This document shows positions 1 to 11,268 of a DNA stretch of 64,000 nt, in pieces. The notes under the pieces are model-generated. The model saw only the letters and a program-made list of their open reading frames with translations. It did not search any database and was not told the origin of the DNA. Location of the stretch: the NCBI GenBank assembly GCA_016926955.1, contig JAFGNN010000007.1, positions 1 to 64,000 on the forward strand, written 5' to 3'. Numbering within the stretch: position 1 is the stretch's first letter; every line of letters begins with the position of its first letter. This stretch comes from Spirochaetales bacterium (lineage in GTDB: Bacteria; Spirochaetota; Spirochaetia; Treponematales; UBA12059). The position numbers and the translations under genes were made by a program.

Positions 1-2
1 GA

Positions 3-29
3 ACCACGGAGGCACGGAGACACGGAGGT
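3..29. repeat. solo arm of the same 8-bp-unit repeat
   Basis: accacggaggcacggagacacggaggt followed by an A/G-rich tract; no opposing arm found in the window. Confidence 0.8.
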
Positions 30-253
30 AAGAGGGAGAAGAAGAAAGAGGGAAGGAGAGAGGGAATAACGAGGAAGAAAGAGAAGGGAGGGGATTTGGG
101 GGGAATCGGGCCGGCCTTTGGCGCTTGCTCGCCGCGCCTGGTTCCGGGGGCCGGCGCGCGACGGCGGCGCCGCGCCCTTCGCGGCGCGGGCGGCGCTGAC
201 GGCGAAAAAACGCGCTGCTTCGTCGATCCCGATCCCGTCTTCGATTCGATCCT

Positions 254-622
254 TTAATCCGTATCCGTATCCGTGAACGGATTAGCACCATCAACATACT
301 GCGGCATTTCGCGCGGATCGCTGTCGAACGAAGCGGTGTGTTCTTTTCGAAGCAACACCCTGTAATCAGAATCATGGAGCGTGATTTGCTTCCTGTTTTC
401 ACTCGCAGAGAAGAAGTAGCTATAGAATAAGGGTTCCAGACCGGACTTGCGGGCATCATCAGCCAGCTCAAGAATAACAAAATCCCTACCGACTACATCG
501 TGATAGCTATTCCCGTTCCTCGGTGACGGCAATTCACGAAGCGATCCGATCATCTGGCCGGAATCCAAAGAACACGACGCCACGAGCGCTACGAACAGCT
601 GCAGGAACAACAACTTTCTCAT
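254..622 (-). CDS. small lipoprotein, unknown function
   Basis: ORF track 254..682; internal start MRKLLFLQLFVALVASC gives a lipobox-like signal peptide. ATG at 622 overlaps the stop of the upstream broken gene (ATGA). Confidence 0.6.
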   Translation of the reverse strand: MRKLLFLQLFVALVASCSLDSGQMIGSLRELPSPRNGNSYHDVVGRDFVILELADDARKSGLEPLFYSYFFSASENRKQITLHDSDYRVLLRKEHTASFDSDPREMPQYVDGANPFTDTDTD

Positions 623-1087
623 AATGTATCGCAAATCGAATGTGAATCGATGGTCCTTCTGTTGCCGCATCCACCTTGACAAAAGTAATAGTATCGGTCG
701 ACATAACAGTAAAAGGTGTCTTTCTTCAACGTGAACGCATTTACTACACTCACCTCATGATGCCCCATGTATTTTCTTTCGGTACAGACATAGGTATGCG
801 GCGGGCAGTCGATGCCAACCGCCTGCCTGCTTCCGCTGTCTTCGTATACTGAAAAGTGAAATTCGTCCTCCCCGATGCCATATAGTAGTCTTTCATGAAA
901 TCTTCAATCAGGGCATAGTCCGGCTGGCCAAATCCGGTTCCACCATCACTGCGCCGCACGGAATAATCGGGTAGGATACGAAAACATGGAACGTTTCCGG
1001 TAGCCTGGATGCGTCAAGCAGCAAATTGCCGCAGGCTGAGAGTAACAACGCGGGCAGACCGATTAACTTCAGTTTCTTCCAGCTCAT
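619..1087 (-). pseudogene. frame-broken lipoprotein gene (three segments in three frames)
   Basis: My translation: MSWKKLKLIGLPALLLSACGN... from 1087, then RILPDYSVRRSDGGTGFGQPDYALIEDFMKDYY in a second frame, then YGIGEDEFHFSVYEDSGSRQAVGIDCPPHTYVC...GGCGNRRTIDSHSICDTL* in a third frame, ending at 619. Confidence 0.5.
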
Positions 1088-1094
1088 ATTTGCA

Positions 1095-1451
1095 TTACCT
1101 CCCTCGCACCAGCCTGGCGGGATTCGAGAAGCGTAGTTCCGCTACCAGAGCGCCGTTGGAATCAAGGAAGCGCCAGACGTCGTCGCCCTTGCCGCCGGCG
1201 GTCCACGAGTGCTCTATACTCGCGACCGCGACACCGAAGCTGCCGTAATACTCCACGACGGCTCCGAGCGGGGCGACATCGCTGAGCTCCGATTCGGGAA
1301 TGGAGCCACCGAGGCCGTCGATGAAGGCTGGCATCCCGTCGGTCCTGGTCACGTCGAAGCGGACCGTCACGGTTTCGGCCGACCGGCCGTCGCAGGCGGC
1401 GAGCAAGGTGGCGGCGCAAACAAGAGCGACCCAAACGCGGCGGTGCTTCAT
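1095..1451 (-). CDS. small lipoprotein
   Basis: MKHRRVWVALVCAATLLAAC lipobox signal; downstream of it lies the broken lipoprotein gene in the same orientation. Confidence 0.65.
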   Translation of the reverse strand: MKHRRVWVALVCAATLLAACDGRSAETVTVRFDVTRTDGMPAFIDGLGGSIPESELSDVAPLGAVVEYYGSFGVAVASIEHSWTAGGKGDDVWRFLDSNGALVAELRFSNPARLVRGR

Positions 1452-1749
1452 TCTTCCCTCCCGGTTCGCGGACTCCGGATCGTCCTTTCCAAGGCACGCG
1501 TACCGTCATCGACGGCTCGACACGATGTCGTTCCTATTTTACTCAATCATAGGCGCTTCGATCCGGCAAGCCCTTACCACGCAAGTCGTTTTGGAGTATG
1601 ATAGACGCGATCGCGGCCGACGCCCGGCATACCGGGACATGGAAATCGAGGGCCGCAGATATCGCCGGTTTCGCCGAAACCGGATCCCGCGCGGCGCGCG
1701 AGGCCCCCGAGAGCGGGCCCGAAGGCGTGCGGCGCCCTACGGACGCACG

Positions 1750-3774
1750 ATGAAATTCAGCGAACTCGAAATGCACCCCGACCTGAGACGGGGAATCGAC
1801 GAGGCCGGCTACATTGACTGCATGCCGGTGCAGGAACAGGTCTACCCCCACGCCTTCGCGGGCGAGGACATCTACGCCCAGTCGCAGACCGGCACGGGCA
1901 AGACCGCCGCCTTCCTCGTATCCATCTTCCAGCGCATGATGACCGAGGACGACTGGCGGCACCGCAAGGCCCTGATCCTGGCGCCCACCCGCGAGCTGGC
2001 CGCCCAGATCGAGGAGGAAGCCGAGAAGCTCGGCAAGTACCTGCCGATCAAGATGGCCAGCTTCTTCGGGGGCGTGAGCTACGGCCCCCAGGTGGACGCG
2101 CTCCGGAACGGCGCGCAGATGCTGGTCGGCACGCCCGGCCGCATCATCGACCTGGTGCAGCAGGGCAAGATGATGCTCGGCGACGTGGGCTTCCTGGTCG
2201 TGGACGAGGCCGACCGCATGTTCGACATGGGCTTCGTGGACGACCTCCGCAAGCTCCTCCGCTACCTGCCCTCGGCCGAGCGCCGCCAGACCTACCTCTT
2301 CTCCGCCACGCTCAACTTCCGCGTCAAGAACCTGGCCTGGGAGTACATGCACGAGCCGAAGGAGATCGTCATCGCCGCCGAGAACGTGACGGTCGACATG
2401 GTGACGCAGGAGCTCTACCACGTGGGCGCCCACGAGAAGATGCGCGTCCTGCTCGGCATCCTCGATCGCGAGAAGCCCAAGAGCGCCCTGATCTTCTGCA
2501 ACCAGAAATTCATGGTCGAGGAAGTCGCGCGGCGCCTGGGCATCAACGGCGTCGAGTGCGAATTCATCATGGGCGACCTGCCCCAGTCGCAGCGGCTCAA
2601 GATCATCGACAACCTCAAGGCGGGCCGGCTCGAGATCCTCGTGGCCACCGACGTGGCGGCGCGCGGCCTCGACGTCGAGGCCCTCGACCTGGTAGTCAAC
2701 TACGACGTGCCGCTCGACGCGGAGAGCTACGTGCACCGCATCGGCCGCACGGCGCGCGCCGGCAAGGCGGGCAAGGCCGTCACCTTGGCCTGCGAGAAAT
2801 TCGTCTACGGCCTGCCGGCGGTGGAAAAGTACATCGAGATGAAGCTGCCGGTGTTCCCCGTCACCGAGGAACTGCTGAAAGATGACAAGAGCGCCGAGCT
2901 CCGCTTCGGCCACTCCCGCGACCGCGGCCGCGAGGCCGGTTCCCGCGACCGGCACCGCACCGCGGGCGAGCGCGGTCCGCGCCGCGAGCACGAGCGCAGC
3001 CGCCCGGGAGCGACGAGGCAGCGCTCCGAGCGCCCCGAGCGCCCCGGCGAAGCGCGGGCGGGCGAGCTCGGACGGGACGAACCCCGCATCCAGGGGGCGC
3101 GCCCCCGCGGGGCGGACGCGCGCGGTCCTCGCGAGGATCGCGGGCAGCGCGAGGATCGCGGCAGGCGTGACGGACGCGGACGCGGCAACGCTCCCGCCGG
3201 CACGCCTCGCGTCGCCTTCGTCGACGCCGCCGGCGACAATCCCTATTCGGTGAGCGCCGACGAGCGCATGAAACGCTACAAGGAAAAATACGCCGGCCCG
3301 GACGCCGAGGCCGGCAAGCAAGGCGCGCCGGGCGCGGAAGGCGGCTCGGGCCGCGGCAAGACGGCGGGCGGCGACCGGAACCGGCGTGGCGGCGAGGGCC
3401 GGCGCGACAGGCGCGGTCCGCGGACCGAAGGCGCGCGCGACGGCAGGGAACGGGAAGACGCGAAGGCTGCCGGCGGCCGCGATGCTCCCCGCGACGGCAC
3501 AAGCCGCCGCGACGGCCGCCCCCAGGGTCAGGGCCGCGGACAGGGACAGGGACAGGGCCGGAACGACGGGCGCGGGACGAGGCAGGACGCGCGTGTCGGC
3601 AGCCCGGAGGGCGCCCAGCGCAAGCGGAACGCCCCCGCCAGGCAGGGCGACTCGAGGAACCAAGCCAGGAAGCCGTCGGCCGCCGCCGCGAAACCGGCCG
3701 CCACGCCGAGAACCGGCCTGGTCGGCAAGCTGCTCGGCGCCCTCGGCCTCGGGAAGAAGAAAGGCCGGGACTAG
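1750..3774 (+). CDS. DEAD-box ATP-dependent RNA helicase with long RG-rich disordered C-terminus
   Basis: Motifs [41 protein letters not shown]. Likely start [12 protein letters not shown] at 1750, not the ORF-track start at 1300. Confidence 0.95.
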   Translation: MKFSELEMHPDLRRGIDEAGYIDCMPVQEQVYPHAFAGEDIYAQSQTGTGKTAAFLVSIFQRMMTEDDWRHRKALILAPTRELAAQIEEEAEKLGKYLPIKMASFFGGVSYGPQVDALRNGAQMLVGTPGRIIDLVQQGKMMLGDVGFLVVDEADRMFDMGFVDDLRKLLRYLPSAERRQTYLFSATLNFRVKNLAWEYMHEPKEIVIAAENVTVDMVTQELYHVGAHEKMRVLLGILDREKPKSALIFCNQKFMVEEVARRLGINGVECEFIMGDLPQSQRLKIIDNLKAGRLEILVATDVAARGLDVEALDLVVNYDVPLDAESYVHRIGRTARAGKAGKAVTLACEKFVYGLPAVEKYIEMKLPVFPVTEELLKDDKSAELRFGHSRDRGREAGSRDRHRTAGERGPRREHERSRPGATRQRSERPERPGEARAGELGRDEPRIQGARPRGADARGPREDRGQREDRGRRDGRGRGNAPAGTPRVAFVDAAGDNPYSVSADERMKRYKEKYAGPDAEAGKQGAPGAEGGSGRGKTAGGDRNRRGGEGRRDRRGPRTEGARDGREREDAKAAGGRDAPRDGTSRRDGRPQGQGRGQGQGQGRNDGRGTRQDARVGSPEGAQRKRNAPARQGDSRNQARKPSAAAAKPAATPRTGLVGKLLGALGLGKKKGRD

Positions 3775-3815
3775 CCCCTGCGGTTAGCCGCGGGTTCAGG
3801 CCCAATCCACCAAGC

Positions 3816-3854
3816 GCGGGCGCGTTTCCGGTCGAAAACCGGGAGCGCGCCCGC
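3816..3854 (+). terminator. hairpin downstream of the helicase
   Basis: gcgggcgcg...cgcgcccgc inverted repeat with inner pairing ttccggt/aaccggg, followed by a short T-containing tract. Confidence 0.5.
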
Positions 3855-3898
3855 CTTGCTTTTCCGGAAAACGCTATATTTAAAACAAGGAGTCAGCC

Positions 3899-4045
3899 AT
3901 GGAAGGCATCGAACCCGTCGAGAGCGTGCCGCCCGCGCCGCCGCCCCCTCCCCCGGTCCGCGAGGAAGCGCCTCCGCCGCCCCCGCCCGAACAGCCCCCT
4001 CCCCCGCCGCCGGACGCCGGGCTTAAGGTCGACCTGCTGGCGTAA
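3899..4045 (+). CDS. 48-aa proline-rich small protein
   Basis: ATG with upstream caaggag; translation [48 protein letters not shown]. Not in the supplied ORF track. Confidence 0.55.
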   Translation: MEGIEPVESVPPAPPPPPPVREEAPPPPPPEQPPPPPPDAGLKVDLLA

Positions 4046-4154
4046 ATCGCCTTGCGCGTCCCCGCGGAGCTTACTGCTCGCGCGCCCTTGCGATGGCCCG
4101 GACCGCCCGTTACGCTTATCAGGGTATCCAGGCCGTCCGTGCGAGGAGTATCGT

Positions 4155-6161
4155 ATGAAGCTCCGCCTCAACGTGCAGTTCAGGTTGCTCATTCCCATCA
4201 TTGCGCTCCTGGCGCTCACCCTCGCGGTCGTGGCGGTGGTTGCCTACGTCGCGTCCGCGGACGCGATCACCGACATGGCCTACAAGATCTCCAACGGCTA
4301 CGCCGCCGCCGACGCGAACATGCTGGCTGCCTACCTGTCCGTGCCGATGGACACGGCCCGCACAATGGCCTGGAACCTGCTTCAGATCCGCAACAACGGC
4401 GTGCTCGACCGCACCCTCATCGCGGACCTGGTGGCAAATACCCTTTTCAACGCCACCAAGCACGTACCGCTCATTTCCGCCTACACGCTCTGGGAACCGG
4501 GAGCCTTCGGCGACGACGAGGCGGCGGCGGAGGGCTTCCGCCTTTCGAGCGGCGCACTGGCCATCCAGTACTATATGGACAAAGGCGGCGTAGTCTGGTC
4601 GCAGATCGGCGACGGGGAATACGCGACCGATTTCTACGCGATCCCGCGCGCGTCGCTCAGGGAATCCCAGATCTCGCCCTATACCTATTCGTACTCAGGG
4701 AAGGCCGAGGATGAGGTACTCGTGACGAGCTTCACGGTTCCCATCATCGACAACGGAACCTTCCTGGGCATCGCCGGCGTAGACATGAACCTCGAGGACT
4801 TCAAGAAGCGCGTCGAGGAGATCGCGCCCCTGCCCGGGGCCTACGCCGTAATCACCGACAACGACGGCATCCGGATCACCCATCCCAAGGTGGAGAACAT
4901 CGGCAAGCAGGTCGGCGGCGACGTGCCGGAACACAAGGACGCGCTGCTCGCCGCCATCAAGAAAGGCGAGACCTACGACCTGGTGAAGAAGAATCTCGCG
5001 ACGGGGGCGATCTCGCACACGGGGTACGCTCCGATCACCGTGGGCCAGACCGGCACGCCCTGGTCGCTCATCATGAACACGCCGCTCGACATCCTGCTCG
5101 AGCCCGTCGACTACATGCTCATGGTGCTCGTCGTCGCGAGCGGCGTCGGCCTGGTGCTGGCCGCGGTCCTTATCATCTTCGTGGCGCGCGGCGTCTCGGT
5201 GCCCATCCGGCTGGCCACCGAGGGCATAGCCCGCAGCGCCCAGGGCGATTTCCTGCTCGACGGCTACGACCTGGACGCCGCCCTCAAGGCGAGCCGCCGG
5301 ACGGACGAGGTGGGCCGCATGTTCGATTCGATCCTGACCATGCGCGACTCGATCATCGGCATCGTCGGCACCATCCGGGTCGCCGCGAAGCAGGTTTCCT
5401 CCGGCGCCGGGCAGGTGGCGTCCTCGTCCCAGATGATTTCGCAGGGCGCCACGGAGCAGGCCGCGAGCGGCGAGGAAGTCTCGTCCTCGATGGAGCAGAT
5501 GGGCGCGACGGTCAAGCAGACAGCCGACAACGCGCGGACCACGGAAGGCATCTCAAAGAAAGCCGCCGAGGACGCGGCCGCGGGCGGAGACGCCGTCGTC
5601 GAGGCCGTGGCCGCCATGAAGGAGATCGCCTCGCGGGTGTCCATCATCGAAGAGATCGCGCGGCAGACCAACCTGCTTGCGCTCAACGCGGCCATCGAGG
5701 CCGCGCGCGCCGGAGAGGCGGGCAAGGGCTTCGCTGTCGTAGCCAGCGAGGTGCGCAAGCTCGCCGAGCGCAGCCAGAAGGCCGCCCAGGAAATCACGGC
5801 CCTGTCCGGCTCGACCACGGTTACCGCGGAGAACGCGGGCCGCATCATCCAGGGCATAGTCCCCGACATCCGCAAAACCGCGGAACTGGTCGAGGAGATA
5901 TCCGCCTCGACCGGCGAGCAGTCCAACGGCATCGAGCAGGTGAACAAGGCCCTGATGCAGCTGGACCAGGTCATCCAGGGGAACGCCAGCTCGAGCGAGG
6001 AGCTCGCCAGCATGTCGGAGGAGCTCTCCGGCCAGTCGCGCGCCCTGCTCGACGCCATCGCCTTCTTCACGGTGGACGCCGACGACGCGCTGCTCGCCGA
6101 AAGCCGCCGCGACGACGACGACGACGACGAGCCGCAGCTCCTCGAGTCGCCTCGGGACTGA
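4155..6161 (+). CDS. methyl-accepting chemotaxis protein (Cache sensor, HAMP, signalling hairpin)
   Basis: Two TM regions, Cache-like periplasmic domain, and the canonical tip [42 protein letters not shown]. Confidence 0.95.
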   Translation: MKLRLNVQFRLLIPIIALLALTLAVVAVVAYVASADAITDMAYKISNGYAAADANMLAAYLSVPMDTARTMAWNLLQIRNNGVLDRTLIADLVANTLFNATKHVPLISAYTLWEPGAFGDDEAAAEGFRLSSGALAIQYYMDKGGVVWSQIGDGEYATDFYAIPRASLRESQISPYTYSYSGKAEDEVLVTSFTVPIIDNGTFLGIAGVDMNLEDFKKRVEEIAPLPGAYAVITDNDGIRITHPKVENIGKQVGGDVPEHKDALLAAIKKGETYDLVKKNLATGAISHTGYAPITVGQTGTPWSLIMNTPLDILLEPVDYMLMVLVVASGVGLVLAAVLIIFVARGVSVPIRLATEGIARSAQGDFLLDGYDLDAALKASRRTDEVGRMFDSILTMRDSIIGIVGTIRVAAKQVSSGAGQVASSSQMISQGATEQAASGEEVSSSMEQMGATVKQTADNARTTEGISKKAAEDAAAGGDAVVEAVAAMKEIASRVSIIEEIARQTNLLALNAAIEAARAGEAGKGFAVVASEVRKLAERSQKAAQEITALSGSTTVTAENAGRIIQGIVPDIRKTAELVEEISASTGEQSNGIEQVNKALMQLDQVIQGNASSSEELASMSEELSGQSRALLDAIAFFTVDADDALLAESRRDDDDDDEPQLLESPRD

Positions 6162-6188
6162 TCCGCGCCGATTCCGGAAAACGGGAAG

Positions 6189-6213
6189 GCCCGGGCGCGA
6201 GCCCGGGCTTTTT
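6189..6213 (+). terminator. rho-independent terminator
   Basis: gcccgggc-gcga-gcccgggc followed by ttttt. Confidence 0.85.
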
Positions 6214-6279
6214 CATCGTCATCCGGGGATGAGAGGGCCCGGGAGAGAAGGGCCCCCCTTCTCTCCCGGATAGGCTCCT

Positions 6280-8010
6280 TCAGCCCGCCAGCAACCCGTC
6301 CATCTGTATCTCGAATAATTCGCGGTAGTGGCCGTCGCGCTCCATGAGCTCGGCGTGCGAGCCTTCCTCGACGATGCCGTCCTCGGTCAGCACGAGGATG
6401 CGCTCCGCCCGCCTTATGGTGGCCAGGCGGTGCGCGATGACGAAAGTGGTCCGTCCCTGCGAAAGCCGTTCGAGGGAATCGCGGATGGCCGCCTCGCTCG
6501 CGGCGTCGAGCGAGCTCGTGGCCTCGTCGAGTATCAGCACGGGCGGATTGCGGAGGAACATCCGCGCGATGGCGACGCGCTGCTTCTGCCCGCCGGAAAG
6601 CTTGACGCCGCGCTCGCCGATGACGGTGTCGAGGCCCTCGGGAAAGCCTTCCACGAACTCGAGGGCGTTGGCGGCGCGGAGGGCCTCCCGCAGCTCCGCC
6701 TCTGTGGCGTCCAGCTTGCCGTAGAGCACGTTGTCGCGGATGGTGCCGGAGAAGAGGAAGACATCCTGCTGCACGATGCCCACGGCGGCGCGCAAGCTGG
6801 CGAGCGTCGCCTTCCTGATGTCGAGGCCGTCGATGGCGATCGAACCTTCCTCGATCTCGTAGAAGCGCGGGATGAGCGAGCAGAGCGTCGACTTGCCGGC
6901 GCCCGAAGGGCCCACGATGGCGACGGTCTTCCCCGGCTCGACCATGAGGCTGACCCGGTGGAGCACGCGGTCGCGATCGTCGGAATAGCGGAAGCCCACC
7001 TCGCGGAATTCGACTTCGCCCTTCACCGCGCGAAGCTCGACGGCGTCGGGCGCGTCGGCCACGGAGGGCTTGCGGTCCATGATCTCGAGGAAGCGGCGGA
7101 AACCTGCTGCGCCGTCCTGGAACATCTCCACCGAGCGCACGAGGGTCTCGAGCGGGTGGAAGAAGCGGGTGACGAAGAGCGCGAAAGCCGCGAAGCCGCC
7201 GGCGGAGATGTCGCCCTTGATGGCCGCCCAGCCGCCCGCGCCGAGCACGAGCACGAGGCCGAAATTGGAGAGCAATCCGGTGAGCATGTTGAACGAGACG
7301 AACTGCCGCACCGTCGCGAGGCGGGCGTCGCGGAAACGCTCGTTCCCCTCGTCGAAGAGCCCGCGCTCGTAGTCCTCGCGGCCGAAGGCCCGCACCACGC
7401 GCGAGCCGGACACGTTCTCCTCGATGCGCTCGTTGACCGCGGCGATGGTCTCCTTCGACAGCTTGAACACGCGCTTGAAGCCGTGGCGGAAACGCAGCGC
7501 CACCGCGAGCTCGAAGGGGATGACAAGGAGCACGAGGAGGGCGAGCCGCCATTCGATGGTGGCCATGACGGCCACCGTGCCGAGCAGGCGCACCGAGGCG
7601 ACGAGCAGGTCCTCGGGCAGGTGGTGCGAGACCTCGGCGATCTCGAAGAGGTCGGAGACGACCCGGCTCATCACCTGGCCGGTCTTGGTGTCGTCGTAGA
7701 AGCGGGCGTCGAGCCGCTGCAGGTGCGCGAAGATGTCGCGGCGCATGTCGCGCTGGATGTTGACGCCGAGCTTGTGCCCCACGTAGCCCACGATCCATTC
7801 GAGTCCCGCGCGCGCGAGGTAGAGCGCCGCCAGCGCGATCACGAAGACTCCGAGGAGCCGCCAGTTCCCCTCGGGGACTATGGAGTCGATGACCGTGCGG
7901 GTGGCCACGGGGAACGCGAGGTCGATGCCCGCGAGCGCGAGGGCGGCCGCGAGGTCGAGCGCAAAGATGCCTTTGTAGGGGCGGTAATAGGGGATGAAGC
8001 GTCTGAGCAT
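6280..8010 (-). CDS. MsbA-like ABC transporter, fused permease/ATPase
   Basis: TM N-terminus; Walker A GPSGAGKST, signature LSGGQKQR, Walker B VLILDEATSSLD. Confidence 0.93.
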   Translation of the reverse strand: MLRRFIPYYRPYKGIFALDLAAALALAGIDLAFPVATRTVIDSIVPEGNWRLLGVFVIALAALYLARAGLEWIVGYVGHKLGVNIQRDMRRDIFAHLQRLDARFYDDTKTGQVMSRVVSDLFEIAEVSHHLPEDLLVASVRLLGTVAVMATIEWRLALLVLLVIPFELAVALRFRHGFKRVFKLSKETIAAVNERIEENVSGSRVVRAFGREDYERGLFDEGNERFRDARLATVRQFVSFNMLTGLLSNFGLVLVLGAGGWAAIKGDISAGGFAAFALFVTRFFHPLETLVRSVEMFQDGAAGFRRFLEIMDRKPSVADAPDAVELRAVKGEVEFREVGFRYSDDRDRVLHRVSLMVEPGKTVAIVGPSGAGKSTLCSLIPRFYEIEEGSIAIDGLDIRKATLASLRAAVGIVQQDVFLFSGTIRDNVLYGKLDATEAELREALRAANALEFVEGFPEGLDTVIGERGVKLSGGQKQRVAIARMFLRNPPVLILDEATSSLDAASEAAIRDSLERLSQGRTTFVIAHRLATIRRAERILVLTEDGIVEEGSHAELMERDGHYRELFEIQMDGLLAG

Positions 8011-8070
8011 GATGGGCGCATGATAGCACGGAAGGGGGCGTGCCGAGAGGTCCCGCGAGATGTCGCGCGC

Positions 8071-9348
8071 TCAGTTGACGGTGTCCGCCTCGATCCGGTT
8101 CCGGCCCGCGGCCTTGGCGCGGTAGAGCGCGTCGTCGGCGCGACGGACGAGGGAGCGCGAGGAATCGCCCGGCCGCCAAGAGGCCAGGCCCGCGCTCACC
8201 GTGACCGAGAAGGGTTCGCCCTCGCGGCCGATCTTGGTCGACGCGAGCCTCGTCCGGATGCGCTCGGCGACGGCGCGCGAAGCAGCGAGGTCGGCGCCCG
8301 GCAGGATGAAGAGGAATTCCTCGCCGCCCCAGCGGACGGCGACGTCCTCCGCGCGGAGCTCGGCTTGCGAGACGCGGGCCGTCGCGCGGAGGGCGAGGTC
8401 TCCGGCTTCATGGCCGCGCGCATCGTTGACGAGCTTGAAGCGGTCGATGTCGGCCATGAGGACCGAGAAGCCCGCTCCGTCGCGGGCGCCCCGGGCGAGC
8501 TCCGCCTCGAGGCGTTCCAGGCCCGCCCGCCGATTGAAGAGCCCGGTCAGGGAATCGCGCTCGGCCAGCTCGGCGATGCGCGCGAAGGACCAGCGCGCCC
8601 TCAGCAGCAAGGCGCCGAGCGCCACGGCCAGCGTGCTGAAGGTGAAGACGCCAAGCAGGGCGAGCTGCCCCCTCAGGCCGCGGTCGAGCTCCGCACGCTT
8701 CCGCTCCACCTGCGCCGTCACGTCGTCCAGGTAGACGCCCGTGGCCACCACCCAGTCGAAATCGCGGTAGAGGCGGGCGTAGCTCATCTTGAGACCGAGC
8801 TCGTCGACGTCCGGCTTCTTGAACTTGTAGACCTGCAGGAGCTCGCCGTCCCGCTTCATGCCCTCGAGCTCGGTCAGGTAGGGCAGGCGGCCGTCGGCGT
8901 CGCGCGTGGCGGTGGAGAGGAGCGAGCCCTCGGTTTCGGGAAGGTTCGGATGCACGAACCTGCGGGCGTACCCGTCGCCGCCTTCGTAATCGATGATTTC
9001 GTTCACCCAGAAGTAGCCGCCGTGCTCGGTGCGGAGGGTCCGCAGCAAGCCCGCGACCCGGAGCCGGGCGGCGCGGTCGGCCGCGGCCGCGTCTGCCCCC
9101 GCCGCAGCGAGGGCGTTCACCCGCTCGAAGTCGATGATCTGGAAAACCTGATCGACGAGGACGCGGAGCAGGTTCTCCTTCTCGGCCAACAGGTCAGCCT
9201 CGTACGTGGCGAGCGAGGCGTCGGCGTCGTTCCGGAGCCAGGCGGCGTCGAAGGCAAGGAAAACCGCCACCGTCGAGACACCGACGAGGGCGAAGAGGAG
9301 GAACAGGTGGCGTGGTCGCGTGGCTGAGCGGGTATGCATCGGTACCAT
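8071..9348 (-). CDS. membrane diguanylate cyclase with Cache sensor
   Basis: YFWVNEIIDY...WVVATGVYLDD Cache region; GGDEF domain with RWGGEEF and an RxxD (RAED) I-site 5 aa upstream. Confidence 0.9.
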   Translation of the reverse strand: MVPMHTRSATRPRHLFLLFALVGVSTVAVFLAFDAAWLRNDADASLATYEADLLAEKENLLRVLVDQVFQIIDFERVNALAAAGADAAAADRAARLRVAGLLRTLRTEHGGYFWVNEIIDYEGGDGYARRFVHPNLPETEGSLLSTATRDADGRLPYLTELEGMKRDGELLQVYKFKKPDVDELGLKMSYARLYRDFDWVVATGVYLDDVTAQVERKRAELDRGLRGQLALLGVFTFSTLAVALGALLLRARWSFARIAELAERDSLTGLFNRRAGLERLEAELARGARDGAGFSVLMADIDRFKLVNDARGHEAGDLALRATARVSQAELRAEDVAVRWGGEEFLFILPGADLAASRAVAERIRTRLASTKIGREGEPFSVTVSAGLASWRPGDSSRSLVRRADDALYRAKAAGRNRIEADTVN

Positions 9349-9428
9349 CGATTATCGGCGAACGGCGCGTCCGGCGCGAGGGCCCGGACGAGCGGAAAAC
9401 CGGGGGCTCCGCGAACGGCACGACAGGT

Positions 9429-10055
9429 TCAGGACTCCCGATTCCCCAACGCCTTGATGATCCTTTCGCAATCCTCGCGCTTGAGTACGCCCTTGTCGGC
9501 CATGTTCCGGAGGACAACGGCGGTTTCCTCACGCACATCCGCCGCGTCCTTCGAGGCCTTCTTCTGGAAGGAATCGACGAAATCCTTTCCCTTTCGGAGC
9601 AAGTCCTCGAATACTTCCTTGACGTCCTCGATGCGGAAATCGGAGAGCGGGCGGCGATCGCTGAAGTGCGCGTTGAACAGGTGCCCGATGGCGAACGTCG
9701 TGATTCCCGACAAGGCGACCTGGGAAGCGATGCCGAGCAGCGTGCCGATGCCGGGTATGGCCTTGACCGCGCTCGCCCCGGCGCGTCCTATCGCCGTTCC
9801 CAGCGCGCTGCCGAGAATCGCAGATACCACCGACTTTCCGGCCTCCTCGTCGAATGATACCTCGTGCTTGCGCGCCAATTGCCTGAGCATGTCCACCTGA
9901 ATCGCGGAAACAGCGGCGATGTCGAGCAAGGGTACGGGAATCGCGCCGGCCAGCAGGCTGAATCCGACATGGTCGGCGATGATTTTGTCGGTGTCGCGTT
10001 CTCCCTTGATCACCGTGACCTCGACGTCGTCCGCCTTCCTTATCACGTTTTCCAT
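9429..10055 (-). CDS. DUF697-family protein
   Basis: Hydrophobic core DHVGFSLLAGAIPVPLLDIAAVSAIQVDMLRQLA...IPGIGTLLG typical of DUF697; likely start MENVIRKADD. Confidence 0.7.
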   Translation of the reverse strand: MENVIRKADDVEVTVIKGERDTDKIIADHVGFSLLAGAIPVPLLDIAAVSAIQVDMLRQLARKHEVSFDEEAGKSVVSAILGSALGTAIGRAGASAVKAIPGIGTLLGIASQVALSGITTFAIGHLFNAHFSDRRPLSDFRIEDVKEVFEDLLRKGKDFVDSFQKKASKDAADVREETAVVLRNMADKGVLKREDCERIIKALGNRES

Positions 10056-10163
10056 GCATTCCTCATGCCGGTGAATAGAGCTTTGTCCGGACATGGCGAC
10101 AACATTGTACCCCGTCACCGCGTATATCCGCCGCCATTCAGCGCTCGATTGGAACCTGGTTGC

Positions 10164-11179
10164 CTAGAGCGGGAAGAACTCCACCTCGTACGCGAGCGAG
10201 GAGGGCTTTCCCTCTGGGTCGACCAGTCCGGCAATTTCGACGCGCCAGCGAGAACCCGGAAAGTACGCCATGACTCCGTCCGGCCGGAACACCAGGCAGA
10301 ACGGTTGCCCGTAGCCCGTTCTGTCTGTGCTGAAGTGGTATGAAGCACCGCCCGTGCCCGGGAATTTCCAAACCCGACCGTCCCCGATGCTTGTAAGCGC
10401 GACCGATGGATTCGATCGGCGCGCATCGAAAGCACGCGGATCCAATGAAACGCTCCACGCTTGATCCGCACCAAAAAACGAGATCGGAAACATGCCTTCC
10501 GCCGGCCAGGCCACGAACGGAATGAAAACGTCTTTCCTCGTCTGATCGAACGCCTGCAACGTGATGAATGAGGACTCCTCATCACCCGCATACCCGAATG
10601 CGGTGTATCTCATGGCCGGATTCAGGATCCAGCGCCGGTGACCTACCTTGTCGATGTTCGAAGGATCCGAATCATCGAGGAAGCCCAATACGGCTTGCTC
10701 CAGCGAAGTTGTCGCGCCAAACGAGGCATGGATATTGCTGGTACTCGTGGACGCATAACCGATGGCGTAGAAGGCCTTCGGCATGTCGGAAGGCCTCGAC
10801 GGAGTATGGCAGAGGCAACCGATCCGATGCAGCAATACGGCTCCGTGCTGTGCCTGCACCGCGAGCCTCGGATCGATTTCCACGTCCGCCGGCAGTCCCG
10901 CCAACCATCGGGCGAAGTTCAGGACCGCCAGCCCATCTGCTACGTATTCCGGACGCAACCGTCCCGGAGCGTACGGGGGAGAAAGTGAAGGCTTTTCCAG
11001 GAACGGGCTGCCGGCGTAGCGCGGACGTCGGAGCCTCCACTCGTCCCTGATTTCCGTAACCCGGACGGAATCCGGTTCGAAGCTGATCTCGATTCCCGTC
11101 TCCGTTTTCATGATCTTTATTCCGGAGCAGGAGACCATGAACAACGCGATCAAACAGGAAGCGGCACACTTCCAGTGAT
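10164..11179 (-). CDS. CAP/SCP-like domain lipoprotein
   Basis: Lipobox ALFMVSC; LNFARWLAGLP...AQHGAVLL...GHRRWILNPAM, CAP-type motifs. Confidence 0.7.
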
Positions 11180-11268
11180 TCATTCGGGGCGTCAGTCCAA
11201 GCGTCCGCTCCCGTGCTCCATTTTCCCGCATTTCGCTTTACATCCCCTTTAGTGCTGACGCCACCGGT

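Noticed and set aside
1543-3663. 706-aa minus-strand ORF
   Set aside because: Antisense shadow of the DEAD-box helicase.
6328-9327. 999-aa plus-strand ORF
   Set aside because: Antisense to the MsbA-like transporter and the diguanylate cyclase; low-complexity E/R/H-rich shadow translation typical of high-GC DNA.
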